A stretch of 64,000 bases of DNA, from NCBI GenBank assembly GCA_002698425.1, contig NZXU01000034.1, positions 1 through 64,000 of the forward strand. The letters run 5' to 3'. The notes beneath the pieces are model-generated. The model worked only from the letters and a program-made list of their open reading frames with translations. It was not told where the DNA came from and made no database searches. A program made the translations under genes and the position numbers. Positions 7,803-19,018 of the stretch are shown here, one piece after another (the stretch's first letter is position 1; every line of letters starts with the position of its first letter). The DNA is from Ahrensia sp. Lineage in GTDB: Bacteria; Pseudomonadota; Alphaproteobacteria; Rhizobiales; Rhizobiaceae.

Positions 7803-8759
7803 ATGCACGCATCGACACGGAAAGCTCCCCACTTGTCTTCGAATACTGTCCGAAAAGATGTCGACGCCGAAACGATGCCGCCGGTTGCGCTCGCTCTGGC
7901 GCTCGGCATGTTCCTCCTGTTCGCGGCGCTGGATACGTCGGGAAAATATCTGATCACCTCGGGTCTCGCCGCGAGCTTCGTCGTCTGGTTCCGCTTTGCC
8001 TCGCAGGCGCTCCTGCAGATGCTGATCTCGCGGGCCTGGTCCAATCCGGATGTCTGGCGGATGCACAATGTGCTTCTCCAGCTCCTTCGCTCCGTTTGCC
8101 TGCCAGCGACGACGCTTCTGAACTTCAAGGCGCTGGAGACCCTGCAACTGGCCCAGACGGTCTCGGTTTTCCTGTCGGCGCCGATGATGATCACGGCGCT
8201 GGCCGGGCCGCTGCTCGGCGAGTGGGCAGGCATACGCCGCTGGATGGCGATCATGGTCGCTTTTGTCGGAGTCCTGGTCGTCGTGCGCCCCGGAACGGCG
8301 ATGTTCGATGCGGCGATCCTCTATTCGATCTCGGCGACCCTTGTTTACGCGCTTTACGGCATACTGACCCGCAAGCTCGCCGGCAGCGAGACGGAGGCGA
8401 GCCTCGTTTTCTACCCGTCGCTGATCGGCATCTTGCTGCTCGGGCCGTTCGCTTGGGCGAATGCCGAATTGCCGCAAGGCGTTTTCGACACGGCGTTGCT
8501 GTTCGGGTTCGGCATTTTCGGGATGATCGGGCACACCATGTTCATCAAGGCAAGCCGCATCGCTTCGGCGCCGAAGATCGCTCCCTTCGTCTATAGTCAG
8601 CTGATCTGGATGACATTGCTCGGCTGGATCGTCTTCGGCGATCTGCCGGACTGGTGGACGGTCGCGGGCGCGGCCATCATTTGCGCCAGCGGTCTCTATC
8701 TGATGTATCGCGAACGCGTGCTCAGGCTGGCGCGCAGCGCGGCGCAAGTGGAGCGCTGA
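7803..8759 (+). CDS. EamA/DMT family transporter
   Basis: The product of about 318 residues is an inner-membrane transporter of the drug/metabolite superfamily with about ten predicted membrane helices arranged as two EamA repeats. The second repeat starts near the run TLVYALYGILTRKL. Such proteins commonly export amino acids or metabolites; the substrate is unknown. Three starts are possible: TTG 7779, ATG 7803 and ATG 7875 (MPPVALALALG). None has a strong ribosome binding site, and the last lies just before the first helix. Confidence 0.8.
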   Translation: MHASTRKAPHLSSNTVRKDVDAETMPPVALALALGMFLLFAALDTSGKYLITSGLAASFVVWFRFASQALLQMLISRAWSNPDVWRMHNVLLQLLRSVCLPATTLLNFKALETLQLAQTVSVFLSAPMMITALAGPLLGEWAGIRRWMAIMVAFVGVLVVVRPGTAMFDAAILYSISATLVYALYGILTRKLAGSETEASLVFYPSLIGILLLGPFAWANAELPQGVFDTALLFGFGIFGMIGHTMFIKASRIASAPKIAPFVYSQLIWMTLLGWIVFGDLPDWWTVAGAAIICASGLYLMYRERVLRLARSAAQVER

Positions 8760-8785
8760 CGAGACGAAAGAGAGCGAGAGAACCC

Positions 8786-9178
8786 ATGATCTCCATCATA
8801 CCCCCGCAATCGACCGGCGAATGGCTCGCCTGGGCCTCGGCGATCGTCACGCTCGTCTTCGGACTCATCTGCCTGCTGATGCCGCGGCTGTCGCTGCGCA
8901 TCCTGCGGCTTCGTACCGCAGAGGGGGTCCCGCAGGCCGTTTCGGAAAGCCGGGCGACGATGGCGGGTTTCTATCTCGGGGTCTCGCTGGTGGCGATCGC
9001 CTTCAACCAGCCCTTTATCTGGATGGCGCTCGGCGCCGGCTGGACCTTCACGGCGCTTGGCCGGCTCGTCTCGATGGTTTTCGACCGCGGTTTCACCGCG
9101 TTCAACGCGGTCTCGATCGTCATCGAAGCGGCGCTTGCGGCCGCGCCGCTGCTCTTCGCGCTCGGCATCATACGTTAA
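8786..9178 (+). CDS. DUF4345 family membrane protein
   Basis: The 130-residue protein has four hydrophobic segments (about 15-33, 60-78, 80-98 and 108-127) and resembles the DUF4345/AGROH133 group of small alphaproteobacterial membrane proteins of unknown function. The ATG at 8786 follows GAGAG and starts directly before the first helix. It lies 26 bases after the EamA gene on the same strand, so the two are probably co-transcribed. Confidence 0.65.
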   Translation: MISIIPPQSTGEWLAWASAIVTLVFGLICLLMPRLSLRILRLRTAEGVPQAVSESRATMAGFYLGVSLVAIAFNQPFIWMALGAGWTFTALGRLVSMVFDRGFTAFNAVSIVIEAALAAAPLLFALGIIR

Positions 9179-9238
9179 TCGGGCATCGGGCCGGCCGGAA
9201 TTCGGGCTTTTCTGCGACAAAAGGCGATACCCGTTGTG

Positions 9239-9266
9239 TTGCACGCGCGAAAAGCATGTGCTAGAC
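9239..9266 (+). promoter_or_regulatory. Candidate promoter of the ATP synthase operon
   Basis: The 219-base region before atpH contains TTGCAC (9239-9244), a 16-base spacer and CTAGAC (9261-9266). This resembles the CTTGAC/CTATAT type of rhizobial housekeeping promoter. The resulting leader would be about 125 bases. No riboswitch-like structure was recognised in the rest of the gap. Confidence 0.35.
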
Positions 9267-9397
9267 GGCTGCAAATTCGCAGGAGGGGTGCGACTAGCGC
9301 TCCATGTTGCGAAAAAGAAATATCAACAAGTTCAATGCGTTGCGCATGGCCGGTCGGCTTCTTCCAGTGTGCGTATTGAAGAAAAACAGAGAAGCGA

Positions 9398-9961
9398 TTG
9401 CCTGTGGCTATATCATCTCTCACTTCCGGTGTTGCTTCCCGTTACGCACAATCCCTTTTCGACATCGCGCTTGAGGCGAAGACGCTTGACAAGGTCGAGC
9501 AGCAGCTCGGCGATTTCGAGGCTCTCATCGCCGAGAGCGAGGATCTGCGGCGCCTGATCGGCAGCCCGGTCTTCTCAACCGGCGAACAGGTCAAGGCGAT
9601 CACCGCGATCGCCGACAAGGCCGGTCTCGACGGCGTGTTCGGAAACTTCCTGAAAGTCGTCGCCTCCAACCGCCGCCTGTTTGCCCTGCCGGGCATGATC
9701 GAGGCGTTCCGGGCGATCTCCGCCGCGCACAAGGGCATCGTCACCGCGCAGGTGACCAGCGCCTTCAAGCTGACGGCGGCTCAGGAAAAAGAATTGAAGG
9801 CGACGTTGAAGGACGTCGCCGGCAAAGACGTGGAAATCGACGTCACCGTCGATCCTTCGCTTCTGGGTGGGTTGATCGTCAAGATCGGCTCGCGCCAGAT
9901 CGACACGTCGCTACGCACCAAATTGTCATCAATGAAGCTCGCGCTTAAAGAGGTCGGCTGA
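9398..9961 (+). CDS. atpH: F1Fo ATP synthase subunit delta
   Basis: Subunit delta forms part of the peripheral stalk that holds the F1 hexamer against rotation. The 187-residue length is normal and the C-terminal segment ([22 protein letters not shown]) carries the conserved delta signature. I chose the TTG at 9398 because AGAGAAG sits 3 bases upstream and because the resulting [20 protein letters not shown] matches the usual rhizobial delta N-terminus. A GTG at 9404 is the alternative. Its stop overlaps the atpA start by one base. Confidence 0.95.
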   Translation: MPVAISSLTSGVASRYAQSLFDIALEAKTLDKVEQQLGDFEALIAESEDLRRLIGSPVFSTGEQVKAITAIADKAGLDGVFGNFLKVVASNRRLFALPGMIEAFRAISAAHKGIVTAQVTSAFKLTAAQEKELKATLKDVAGKDVEIDVTVDPSLLGGLIVKIGSRQIDTSLRTKLSSMKLALKEVG

Positions 9962-11490
9962 TGGATATTCGCGCCGCGGAAATTTCCGCAATCCTTAAAG
10001 ACCAGATCAAGAATTTCGGACAGGAAGCGGAAGTCTCCGAAGTCGGTTCCGTTCTGTCCGTCGGCGACGGTATCGCCCGCGTCTATGGTCTGGACAATGT
10101 CCAGGCCGGTGAGATGGTCGAATTCCCCGGCGGCATTCGCGGCATGGCCCTGAACCTCGAAACCGACAATGTCGGCGTCGTGATCTTCGGTTCCGACCGC
10201 GACATCAAGGAAGGCGACACCGTCAAGCGGACCGGCGCCATCGTGGACGTCCCCGTCGGCAAGGAACTGCTCGGCCGCGTCGTCGACGCGCTCGGCAACC
10301 CGATCGACGGCAAGGGCCCGATCAAGTCGAAAGAACGCATGCGCGTCGACGTCAAGGCGCCGGGCATCATGCCGCGCAAGTCGGTGCATGAGCCGATGTC
10401 GACCGGCCTGAAGGCCATCGACGCCCTGATCCCGGTCGGCCGCGGCCAGCGCGAGCTCGTCATTGGCGACCGCCAGACCGGCAAGACCGCGATCATCCTC
10501 GATACGTTCCTCAACCAGAAGCCGATCCACGACAACGGCCCGGAAAAGGACAAGCTTTACTGCGTCTATGTCGCCATCGGCCAGAAGCGCTCCACCGTCG
10601 CCCAGTTCGTGAAGGTGCTCGAAGAGCGCGGCGCGCTGGAATATTCGGTCGTCATCGCGGCGACCGCGTCCGACCCGGCTCCGATGCAGTATCTCGCGCC
10701 GTTCGCCGGCTGCACGATCGGCGAGTATTTCCGCGACAACGGCATGCATGCGCTGATCGGTTATGACGACCTTTCCAAGCAGGCCGTCGCCTATCGCCAG
10801 ATGTCGCTGCTTCTGCGCCGTCCGCCGGGCCGCGAAGCCTATCCGGGCGACGTCTTCTACCTGCATTCGCGCCTGCTGGAACGCGCCGCGAAGCTCAACG
10901 AGGATCATGGCGCGGGCTCGCTGACCGCCCTGCCGATCATCGAAACCCAGGGTAACGACGTTTCGGCCTTCATCCCGACCAACGTGATCTCGATCACCGA
11001 CGGCCAGATCTTCCTCGAAACCGACCTGTTCTTCCAGGGCATCCGCCCGGCCGTGAACGTCGGTCTGTCGGTGTCGCGCGTTGGCTCTTCCGCCCAGATC
11101 AAGGCGATGAAGCAGGTCGCCGGCTCGATCAAGGGCGAGCTCGCGCAGTACCGTGAAATGGCGGCCTTCGCGCAGTTCGGTTCCGACCTCGATGCCGCGA
11201 CGCAGCGCTTGCTCAACCGCGGTGCGCGCCTGACCGAGCTTCTGAAGCAGCCGCAGTTCTCGCCGCTGAAAACGGAAGAGCAGGTTTCGGTGATCTATGC
11301 CGGCGTGAAGGGCTATCTCGACAAGCTGCCCGTCTCCGAAGTCGGCAAGTTCGAGCAGGGTCTGCTTGCGCATATGCGTTCGGAAGGCAAGGACGTGCTC
11401 GAGGCGATCCGTACGGAGCAGAAACTCTCCGACGAGATCGAGGAGAAGCTGAAGGCCCAGCTCGACGCTTACGCCAAGACCTTCGCTTGA
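9961..11490 (+). CDS. atpA: F1Fo ATP synthase subunit alpha
   Basis: Subunit alpha, 509 residues, is the non-catalytic nucleotide-binding subunit of the F1 hexamer. It has the P-loop GDRQTGKTA near residue 170 and the alpha signature [17 protein letters not shown] near 363-379, where the conserved arginine finger lies. The length is standard. It overlaps atpH by one base (TGATG), indicating translational coupling, and is followed by atpG after 39 bases. Confidence 0.98.
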   Translation: MDIRAAEISAILKDQIKNFGQEAEVSEVGSVLSVGDGIARVYGLDNVQAGEMVEFPGGIRGMALNLETDNVGVVIFGSDRDIKEGDTVKRTGAIVDVPVGKELLGRVVDALGNPIDGKGPIKSKERMRVDVKAPGIMPRKSVHEPMSTGLKAIDALIPVGRGQRELVIGDRQTGKTAIILDTFLNQKPIHDNGPEKDKLYCVYVAIGQKRSTVAQFVKVLEERGALEYSVVIAATASDPAPMQYLAPFAGCTIGEYFRDNGMHALIGYDDLSKQAVAYRQMSLLLRRPPGREAYPGDVFYLHSRLLERAAKLNEDHGAGSLTALPIIETQGNDVSAFIPTNVISITDGQIFLETDLFFQGIRPAVNVGLSVSRVGSSAQIKAMKQVAGSIKGELAQYREMAAFAQFGSDLDAATQRLLNRGARLTELLKQPQFSPLKTEEQVSVIYAGVKGYLDKLPVSEVGKFEQGLLAHMRSEGKDVLEAIRTEQKLSDEIEEKLKAQLDAYAKTFA

Positions 11491-11529
11491 GGGCGCGGAC
11501 CGCAACTTAGATAAACGGAACGATCCGGC

Positions 11530-13889
<2,360 letters not shown>

Positions 13890-13922
13890 TCCGACGGGTA
13901 AGAGGGAGCGCCGAAGAACGCC

Positions 13923-14117
13923 ATGAACCGGGCTGTCGTCATTGCGGAAATTGCTCTGGCAGGCGCCTTGGTCGGTTTGCTGATCGGGCCGGATTCGCTC
14001 GATCAGTTCGTCGGTATGACCTATGACAACAGCGTCGCGGTGAACGTGACGGCCGGGATCGCGATCGGCGCGGTCCTCGGCATGATCGCGACGTTTTTCC
14101 AATCACAGTCTGAGTGA
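13923..14117 (+). CDS. Small two-helix membrane protein inside the atp operon
   Basis: I do not recognise this 64-residue protein. It has two hydrophobic helices (about residues 4-22 and 38-58) joined by a short acidic linker (GPDSLDQF), and the second helix is glycine-rich (TAGIAIGAVLG). It lies 33 bases after atpD and 8 bases before the chosen atpC start, on the same strand, so it must be co-transcribed with the ATP synthase genes. The usual order is atpD directly followed by atpC. It is not subunit c or a. The Shine-Dalgarno GAGGGAG sits rather far upstream (14 bases). Assembly factor or regulator roles are only guesses. Confidence 0.65.
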   Translation: MNRAVVIAEIALAGALVGLLIGPDSLDQFVGMTYDNSVAVNVTAGIAIGAVLGMIATFFQSQSE

Positions 14118-14125
14118 ACGAAACC

Positions 14126-14533
14126 ATGGCTGACGCATTCAAATTCGAACTTGTCTCGCCGGAACGGCTTCTCGTCTCCGAGGACGTTCTCGAGGTCGTC
14201 GTGCCGGGACAGGAAGGCTATTTCACCGTCCTCGCGCAGCATGCGCCGGTGATGGCGACGCTGCAGCCGGGCGTCGTCGAGGTGAAGAACGCCTCTGGCG
14301 CGGATGAACGCTACTGCGTGTTCGGCGGGTTCGTCGACATCCTGCCGGAATCCTGCACGCTGCTCGCCGAATCGGCCGTCAACGTGAAGGATGTCGATCG
14401 CGCCGATGTCGAACAGCGCATCGCCGACGCCCGCGATGACGTCAACGACGCCAAGGACGACGAGTCGCGCGCCAAGGCGCAGCTGTATCTCGACCAGCTG
14501 ACCACGCTGCAGGGCGCAATCCTGCCGGCCTAA
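14126..14533 (+). CDS. atpC: F1Fo ATP synthase subunit epsilon
   Basis: Subunit epsilon, 135 residues, sits on the foot of gamma and can inhibit ATP hydrolysis. The N-terminus MADAFKFELVSPERLL and the segment VVPGQEGYFTVLAQHAPVM are typical of the beta-sandwich domain. The C-terminal helical part is present. I prefer ATG 14126 to the in-frame GTG at 14114, which overlaps the stop of the small membrane protein gene. It is the last gene of the operon. Confidence 0.95.
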   Translation: MADAFKFELVSPERLLVSEDVLEVVVPGQEGYFTVLAQHAPVMATLQPGVVEVKNASGADERYCVFGGFVDILPESCTLLAESAVNVKDVDRADVEQRIADARDDVNDAKDDESRAKAQLYLDQLTTLQGAILPA

Positions 14534-14560
14534 GCTGGATACCTTACTGGTGTTTCTTGT

Positions 14561-14588
14561 CCGGCCCGCTTGTGGGCCGGTTTTGTTT
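14561..14588 (+). terminator. Intrinsic terminator of the atp operon
   Basis: A perfect 7-base stem (CCGGCCC/GGGCCGG, 14561-14567 and 14574-14580) with a 6-base loop is followed by TTTTGTTT. It stands 27 bases after the atpC stop codon. Confidence 0.9.
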
Positions 14589-15088
14589 CAGACCTCGTCG
14601 AACGCACCGGCATATCGAACCGCGCCCTGATAATCCGCGACAGCGCCGGGAACCAGTTCCAGCGCCTGGAAGGCCGGGCCGGGATAGGGCGTCTTTACAT
14701 GCCGGGCCAGATCGGACCTGAAGCCGAAGCGCCCGTAATAGACCGGATCGCCGAGGACGAAGATCGACCGCCAGCCCTCGTCGCGGGCTCTCGCGATGGC
14801 GCGGTTGGTCAGTTCGGTACCGATCAGGAAATCGCGCCATTCCGGGTCGACGCCGAGCGGGGCGAGAGCAAGGCTCTTCTCCGGGCCCTCCAGTTGCGAC
14901 AGCAAAATATGACCGACGATCATACCGTCGAGGTCTGCGACCATCGAGATGGTCGGTACGGGGCCGTCGATCAGGCTGTCGACAAGCCTGGCTTCCGCCT
15001 CGCCGCCGAAGGCGCGGCGCTGGACCGCGAGAATGGCGAGGCGGTCTTCCGGTTCGCTCGCGCGGAACGCGGTCTTTTCCAGTATCAT
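14588..15088 (-). CDS. GNAT family N-acetyltransferase (YhbS-like)
   Basis: The 166-residue protein resembles the YhbS group of GCN5-related acetyltransferases, which move an acetyl group from acetyl-CoA to an amine. Typical features are the beta-strand pair around MIVGHILLSQLEG, the LAPLGVDPEWRD strand, and the VLGDPVYYGRFGF segment near residues 110-122. The CoA-binding loop is poorly conserved. The acceptor is unknown. The gene converges on the atp operon. Confidence 0.8.
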   Translation of the reverse strand: MILEKTAFRASEPEDRLAILAVQRRAFGGEAEARLVDSLIDGPVPTISMVADLDGMIVGHILLSQLEGPEKSLALAPLGVDPEWRDFLIGTELTNRAIARARDEGWRSIFVLGDPVYYGRFGFRSDLARHVKTPYPGPAFQALELVPGAVADYQGAVRYAGAFDEV

Positions 15089-15133
15089 CGCTTGTCAGCC
15101 TCCTTCACACGGGCATGCCCCGGTTCGGTGAAA

Positions 15134-15850
15134 TCAATCCTTCAGGCCTATCAGTTCCCCCTGAAGCGACAGGGCGACCGCGGCGCGGGCATGCAGCACC
15201 GTCGTATCGAACAGCGGCAGGGCGGCCTTGTCGCTTGAGATCAGCATGGAGATCTCCGTGCAGCCAAGGATCACCGCCTCGCATCCCGCCCATTTCATAT
15301 GGTCGATGACTTGCCGATAGCGGGCCGCGGACCGCTCCAGAACCGTGCCGTGACAAAGTTCCTCGTAGATGATGCGGTGGATATCGGCGCGTTCCTCATC
15401 GTCGGGAAGGACGACGTCTAGGTGGAAACGGTTCTCCAGCCGGCTGCGGTAGAAGTGCTCCTCCATGGTGAAGCGTGTCGCCAGCAGCCCGACTTTCCTG
15501 TATCCGGCGTTGACGATGGCCTCGCCGGTCGGATCGGCGATATGCAGCACGGGCAGGCCCGATCCTTCCTCGATCTCGTCGGCGAGCTTGTGCATCGTAT
15601 TGGAGGCGATCACCAGAAACGAGGCGCCGCCGGCCTTCAGAGAGCGAGCGGCATCGACGAGAATACGCGCGCACTCGCCCCATTTGCCCTCATGCTGGAG
15701 CTTCTGGATGCGTTCGAAATCGACCGAATGCATCAGGACACGGGCCGAATGCAGCCCGCCGAGCGCGCGGTTCGTGGCGCGGTTCATTTCGCGGTAATAG
15801 GTGGCGGTCGACTCCCAGCTCATGCCGCCGAGCAGGCCGATCAGCATCAT
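15134..15850 (-). CDS. Aspartate/glutamate racemase family protein
   Basis: The 238-residue protein belongs to the cofactor-independent Asp/Glu racemase family. The two catalytic positions read SNTMH with Thr85 and LGCTEI with Cys197. The Thr/Cys pair, rather than Cys/Cys, is the pattern described for E. coli YgeA, an L-Asp/Glu-specific racemase. By analogy this protein may interconvert amino acid enantiomers in the cytoplasm. Its start overlaps the end of rppH by four bases, so the two are translationally coupled. Confidence 0.85.
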   Translation of the reverse strand: MMLIGLLGGMSWESTATYYREMNRATNRALGGLHSARVLMHSVDFERIQKLQHEGKWGECARILVDAARSLKAGGASFLVIASNTMHKLADEIEEGSGLPVLHIADPTGEAIVNAGYRKVGLLATRFTMEEHFYRSRLENRFHLDVVLPDDEERADIHRIIYEELCHGTVLERSAARYRQVIDHMKWAGCEAVILGCTEISMLISSDKAALPLFDTTVLHARAAVALSLQGELIGLKD

Positions 15851-16377
15851 GTCGCCTTCACCCCGGCGAGGTGGCCGAAAACGCGCACGACCTCGTCATA
15901 GACCTTGCGCTTGAAGGGCACGATCAGGTCGGGCAGGTCGGTCATGGGAAGCCATGCCCATTCCTCGAATTCGCGCTCATGCCCGTCCGGCGGCGGGTCG
16001 ATCTGGATTTCGTTCTCGTCGCCGGTGAAGCGGAAGGCGAACCATTTCTGCGTCTGGCCGCGATATTTTCCCTTCAGCCCGATCCCGATCATCTCGTCGG
16101 GCAGATCGTAATTGATCCATTCCGGCGCTTCCTCGATCAGGTCTGCGGACCGGATGCCGGTTTCCTCGTAGAGTTCGCGCCATGCCGCCGGCAGCGGATC
16201 CTCGTTCCGGTCGATTCCGCCCTGCGGCATCTGCCAGAGCTTCGGATGGCCGGAATACTCGGTATTGCCTTCCTTGGCGCGTTTCCCCGCCCAAACAAGC
16301 CCGTCGGCGTTCAGCACCATGATGCCGACGCAGGGCCGGTAGGGGAGATCGTCCGCTTTCAGCTTTTTCTTCGCCAT
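15847..16377 (-). CDS. rppH: RNA pyrophosphohydrolase
   Basis: RppH removes pyrophosphate from the 5' end of triphosphorylated RNA and starts mRNA decay; it also cleaves dinucleoside polyphosphates. The 176-residue protein has a complete Nudix box at 53-75 (GG-x5-E-x7-REL-x-EETGI) and the RppH-type beginning [13 protein letters not shown]. The gene follows the polysaccharide deacetylase gene by 6 bases on the same strand, and the racemase gene follows it with a four-base overlap. Confidence 0.92.
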   Translation of the reverse strand: MAKKKLKADDLPYRPCVGIMVLNADGLVWAGKRAKEGNTEYSGHPKLWQMPQGGIDRNEDPLPAAWRELYEETGIRSADLIEEAPEWINYDLPDEMIGIGLKGKYRGQTQKWFAFRFTGDENEIQIDPPPDGHEREFEEWAWLPMTDLPDLIVPFKRKVYDEVVRVFGHLAGVKAT

Positions 16378-16383
16378 GGCCGG

Positions 16384-17607
16384 TTACCGCGCCAGCGCCG
16401 ATACGCCGACGATTTCGAAGCCGCGCTTCTTCGCCTCGTTCGCCCAGGACGCGACCGTGTCCACGGTGACTTCCAGGGCGGACCCGGAACCGATCGCGTA
16501 GCCGTTGATGTCGGCGAGCTTCTCGAGTTCCTTCAGACGGTCGCGAATAGCGGCAGGATCCTGTGTGCCGTCAATGACGACGTTTCCGGAGACGTAGGGA
16601 ACGCTGAGCGCACTCGCCAGGACCCCGAGATTTTCGCCGCCGCCCGTGCCGTCGTTGAAATAGAGAAGGCCCCGTTCGCCGACTTCCTTGAGGATCGGCG
16701 TCATCGCCTGCGGCGACCGCGCGAGCCGCCCGCCGAGATAATTGACGATGCCGGTGTAGTTGGTGATCTGACCGAGCGCCCAGCGCAGATTATCGAGATT
16801 GGCATCGGCGTTCGCCTCGACGGTGAGCGTCTGCGGGCCGGGATCGTTGTTTGGATAGCCGAAGGGTTCCATCGGCACCTGCACCAGCAGCTCGTGGCCT
16901 TCCTTGCGCGCCTGCCGCATCCAGCGCATCAGGCTGTTGCCCTGCGGCGCGAAGGCCAGCGTGATTTCCGGCGGCAATGTCTCGAGGGCATGCAGCGTGC
17001 CGCTTTGCGACAGGCCAAGGCCGCCGATCACCACGGCGATGCGCTTTCCGCCGGCATGCGACCAGGGGCGCGCATAGATGTCCATGGGCCGGCGTCCGTC
17101 GGCGCTGCGCACCGGAAGCCCGCCCCAGCGGCTTTCCTCCAGGGCGCTGTCGTCGGGCAGGTGGGCCACTTGCAGCGGCTGGCCGACGGTCTCCTCGCCG
17201 GGATCGCGGATGACGATCACCTTGGGCCCGCCTTCCGATAGACGGCCTTCGGAGATGTCGGATTGTCCGGCGTCGCCTTCAGGCGCGGGCGTGGAGCCCT
17301 TGTCGTCGGAATAGATGATCTGAACGCCGTGATCGTCCTTCGGCTGCTCTGCGGCCGCGACCGAACCCGTGGTCCGCGCGTCGGCCGGCGGCGGCGCTTC
17401 GGCAAGTGCGATCATGGCCGTCTTCGGAAGCGTGTCGCGCTCGGTGAAGGCCCAGGCATTGAGCGCGATCACGGCCGAAAAAACGGCGAGGGCGGCGACC
17501 GGAACGCCGGTTCCGGCGCGGCGCGACGCCTTGTTCGGGGACATGCGGCCCTTCGCGCCGGCAGGTTTTCTGCCGGTCTGTCCGAGAGGTGCATTCAGGT
17601 CAGACAT
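16384..17607 (-). CDS. Divergent polysaccharide deacetylase family protein
   Basis: The 407-residue protein has an N-terminal membrane helix (about 30-52), a low-complexity linker of about 100 residues, and a C-terminal domain of the divergent polysaccharide deacetylase type (formerly DUF610, YibQ-like), starting near KRIAVVIGGLGLSQSGT. Features such as ITLAFAPQGN and EVPMEPFGYP-like segments mark this family. It should act in the periplasm on a cell-wall or surface glycan; the substrate is unknown. It lies downstream of envC and ctpA, a grouping seen in many alphaproteobacteria. Confidence 0.85.
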   Translation of the reverse strand: MSDLNAPLGQTGRKPAGAKGRMSPNKASRRAGTGVPVAALAVFSAVIALNAWAFTERDTLPKTAMIALAEAPPPADARTTGSVAAAEQPKDDHGVQIIYSDDKGSTPAPEGDAGQSDISEGRLSEGGPKVIVIRDPGEETVGQPLQVAHLPDDSALEESRWGGLPVRSADGRRPMDIYARPWSHAGGKRIAVVIGGLGLSQSGTLHALETLPPEITLAFAPQGNSLMRWMRQARKEGHELLVQVPMEPFGYPNNDPGPQTLTVEANADANLDNLRWALGQITNYTGIVNYLGGRLARSPQAMTPILKEVGERGLLYFNDGTGGGENLGVLASALSVPYVSGNVVIDGTQDPAAIRDRLKELEKLADINGYAIGSGSALEVTVDTVASWANEAKKRGFEIVGVSALAR

Positions 17608-17626
17608 CGTCGGATTCCACCGCGAA

Positions 17627-17653
17627 TCAAAAGGCCACCGGAAACGGTGGCCT
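17627..17653 (-). terminator. Intrinsic terminator after ctpA
   Basis: A 9-base stem (AGGCCACCG/CGGTGGCCT, 17632-17640 and 17645-17653) with a 4-base loop is followed on the minus strand by TTTTGATTC. It separates ctpA from the polysaccharide deacetylase gene whose start is only 20 bases further on, so that gene either depends on readthrough or has its own promoter. Confidence 0.7.
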
Positions 17654-17691
17654 CTTGTAACATGGGTTCTTGTCGCTTTGGCAACGCTGCA

Positions 17692-19014
17692 TCAGTTGGG
17701 CAGCGCCGTCGCGGGATCCGGCGGGAAGTGGGGATCCGTCTTCTCGCCGCGGATCAGTTCGAGTGCATAGGCCAACTGATCGTCCTCTTCGGGATCCTGC
17801 GGCACATAGGCGATCGATCCGGATCCGTTGTCATCCTCTTCGGCACCGGTGATGTGGCCGCGAAGATCGGACTCACCGCGCGACAGGTCGCGGCCGAGCA
17901 GTTCCTCGGGGATGGTCTGGTCGACCTTGATGTCCGGCGAGATGCCCTTGCCCTGGATCGAGATGCCGGCCGGCGTGTAGTAGAGCGCCGTCGTCAGGCG
18001 CAGCGCGCCGTTCTCGCCAAGCGGGATGATGGTCTGCACCGATCCCTTGCCGAAGGACTGCGTGCCCACCACCGTCGCGCGGCGGTGATCCTGCAGGGCG
18101 CCAGCAACGATCTCGGACGCGCTCGCCGAGCCGCCATTGATCAGAACGATAAGCGGCTTGCCGCCGGTCAGATCGCCGGGCCGGGCCGAATAGCGCCGCG
18201 TGTCGCGATCGTCACGTCCGCGCGTCGACACGATCAGGCCCTTCTCGAGGAAGGCGTCGGACACGTTGATCGCCTGGTCGAGCAGTCCGCCCGGGTTGAG
18301 GCGCAGGTCCAGGACGAAGCCCTTCAGCTTGTCCTCGCCGATTTCTTCGGTGAGCTTCTCGATGCCGTCCTGGAGGTTATCGAGTGTCTGCTCGGTGAAC
18401 GACATCACGCGCAGATAGCCGATATCGTCCTCGGCGCGGAAGCGAACAGCCTGCACCTTGATGATATCGCGCACGATGGTGACCTTGATCGGCTTGTCGG
18501 CGCCTTCGCGCAGAAGCGTCAGTTCGATCGGAGAGTCGACCGGGCCGCGCATCTTGTCGACGGCCTGTTCCAGCGTCAGGCCGCGCACTTCCTCGCCATC
18601 GATCTCGGCGATCAGGTCACCGGCCAGGACGCCCGCTTTTTCGGCTGGTGTGCCGAACATCGGCGTGATCACCTTGACCAGTTCGTCCTCCATCGTGACC
18701 TCGATGCCGAGGCCGCCGAATTCACCCTTGGTCTGGGTGCGCATGTCGGCCGCGTCTTCGGCGTTCATGTAGGAGGAGTGGGGGTCGAGCGAGGTGAGCA
18801 TGCCGTTGATGGCGTTCTCGATCAGATCCTTGTCGGCCGGCTCTTCGACATAGTTGGCGCGGACGCGCTCGAAGATGTCGCCGAAGATGGAAAGCTGTTT
18901 GTAGGTGTCACTGCCGGCGGCATTGGCGGAGATCATTCCATCGCCGGTAAAGGCCAGCATGGAGGCAGCGCCGATAAGGCCTCCCGCAAACAGCAACGAT
19001 AACTTTCGCATCAT
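17692..19014 (-). CDS. ctpA: S41 family C-terminal processing peptidase
   Basis: CtpA is a periplasmic serine protease that trims or degrades envelope proteins and cell-wall hydrolases. The 440-residue product has a signal peptide (MMRKLSLLFAGGLIGAAS), an N-terminal helical region, a PDZ domain around FGGLGIEVTMED, and the S41 catalytic part with the Ser of GGSASASEI and the Lys of TQSFGKGSVQ (about residues 290-325). I chose ATG 19014, 4 bases behind AGGAA; the frame is open further upstream into envC. It follows the EnvC-like gene by 4 bases. Confidence 0.92.
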   Translation of the reverse strand: MMRKLSLLFAGGLIGAASMLAFTGDGMISANAAGSDTYKQLSIFGDIFERVRANYVEEPADKDLIENAINGMLTSLDPHSSYMNAEDAADMRTQTKGEFGGLGIEVTMEDELVKVITPMFGTPAEKAGVLAGDLIAEIDGEEVRGLTLEQAVDKMRGPVDSPIELTLLREGADKPIKVTIVRDIIKVQAVRFRAEDDIGYLRVMSFTEQTLDNLQDGIEKLTEEIGEDKLKGFVLDLRLNPGGLLDQAINVSDAFLEKGLIVSTRGRDDRDTRRYSARPGDLTGGKPLIVLINGGSASASEIVAGALQDHRRATVVGTQSFGKGSVQTIIPLGENGALRLTTALYYTPAGISIQGKGISPDIKVDQTIPEELLGRDLSRGESDLRGHITGAEEDDNGSGSIAYVPQDPEEDDQLAYALELIRGEKTDPHFPPDPATALPN

Positions 19015-19018
19015 GTTC

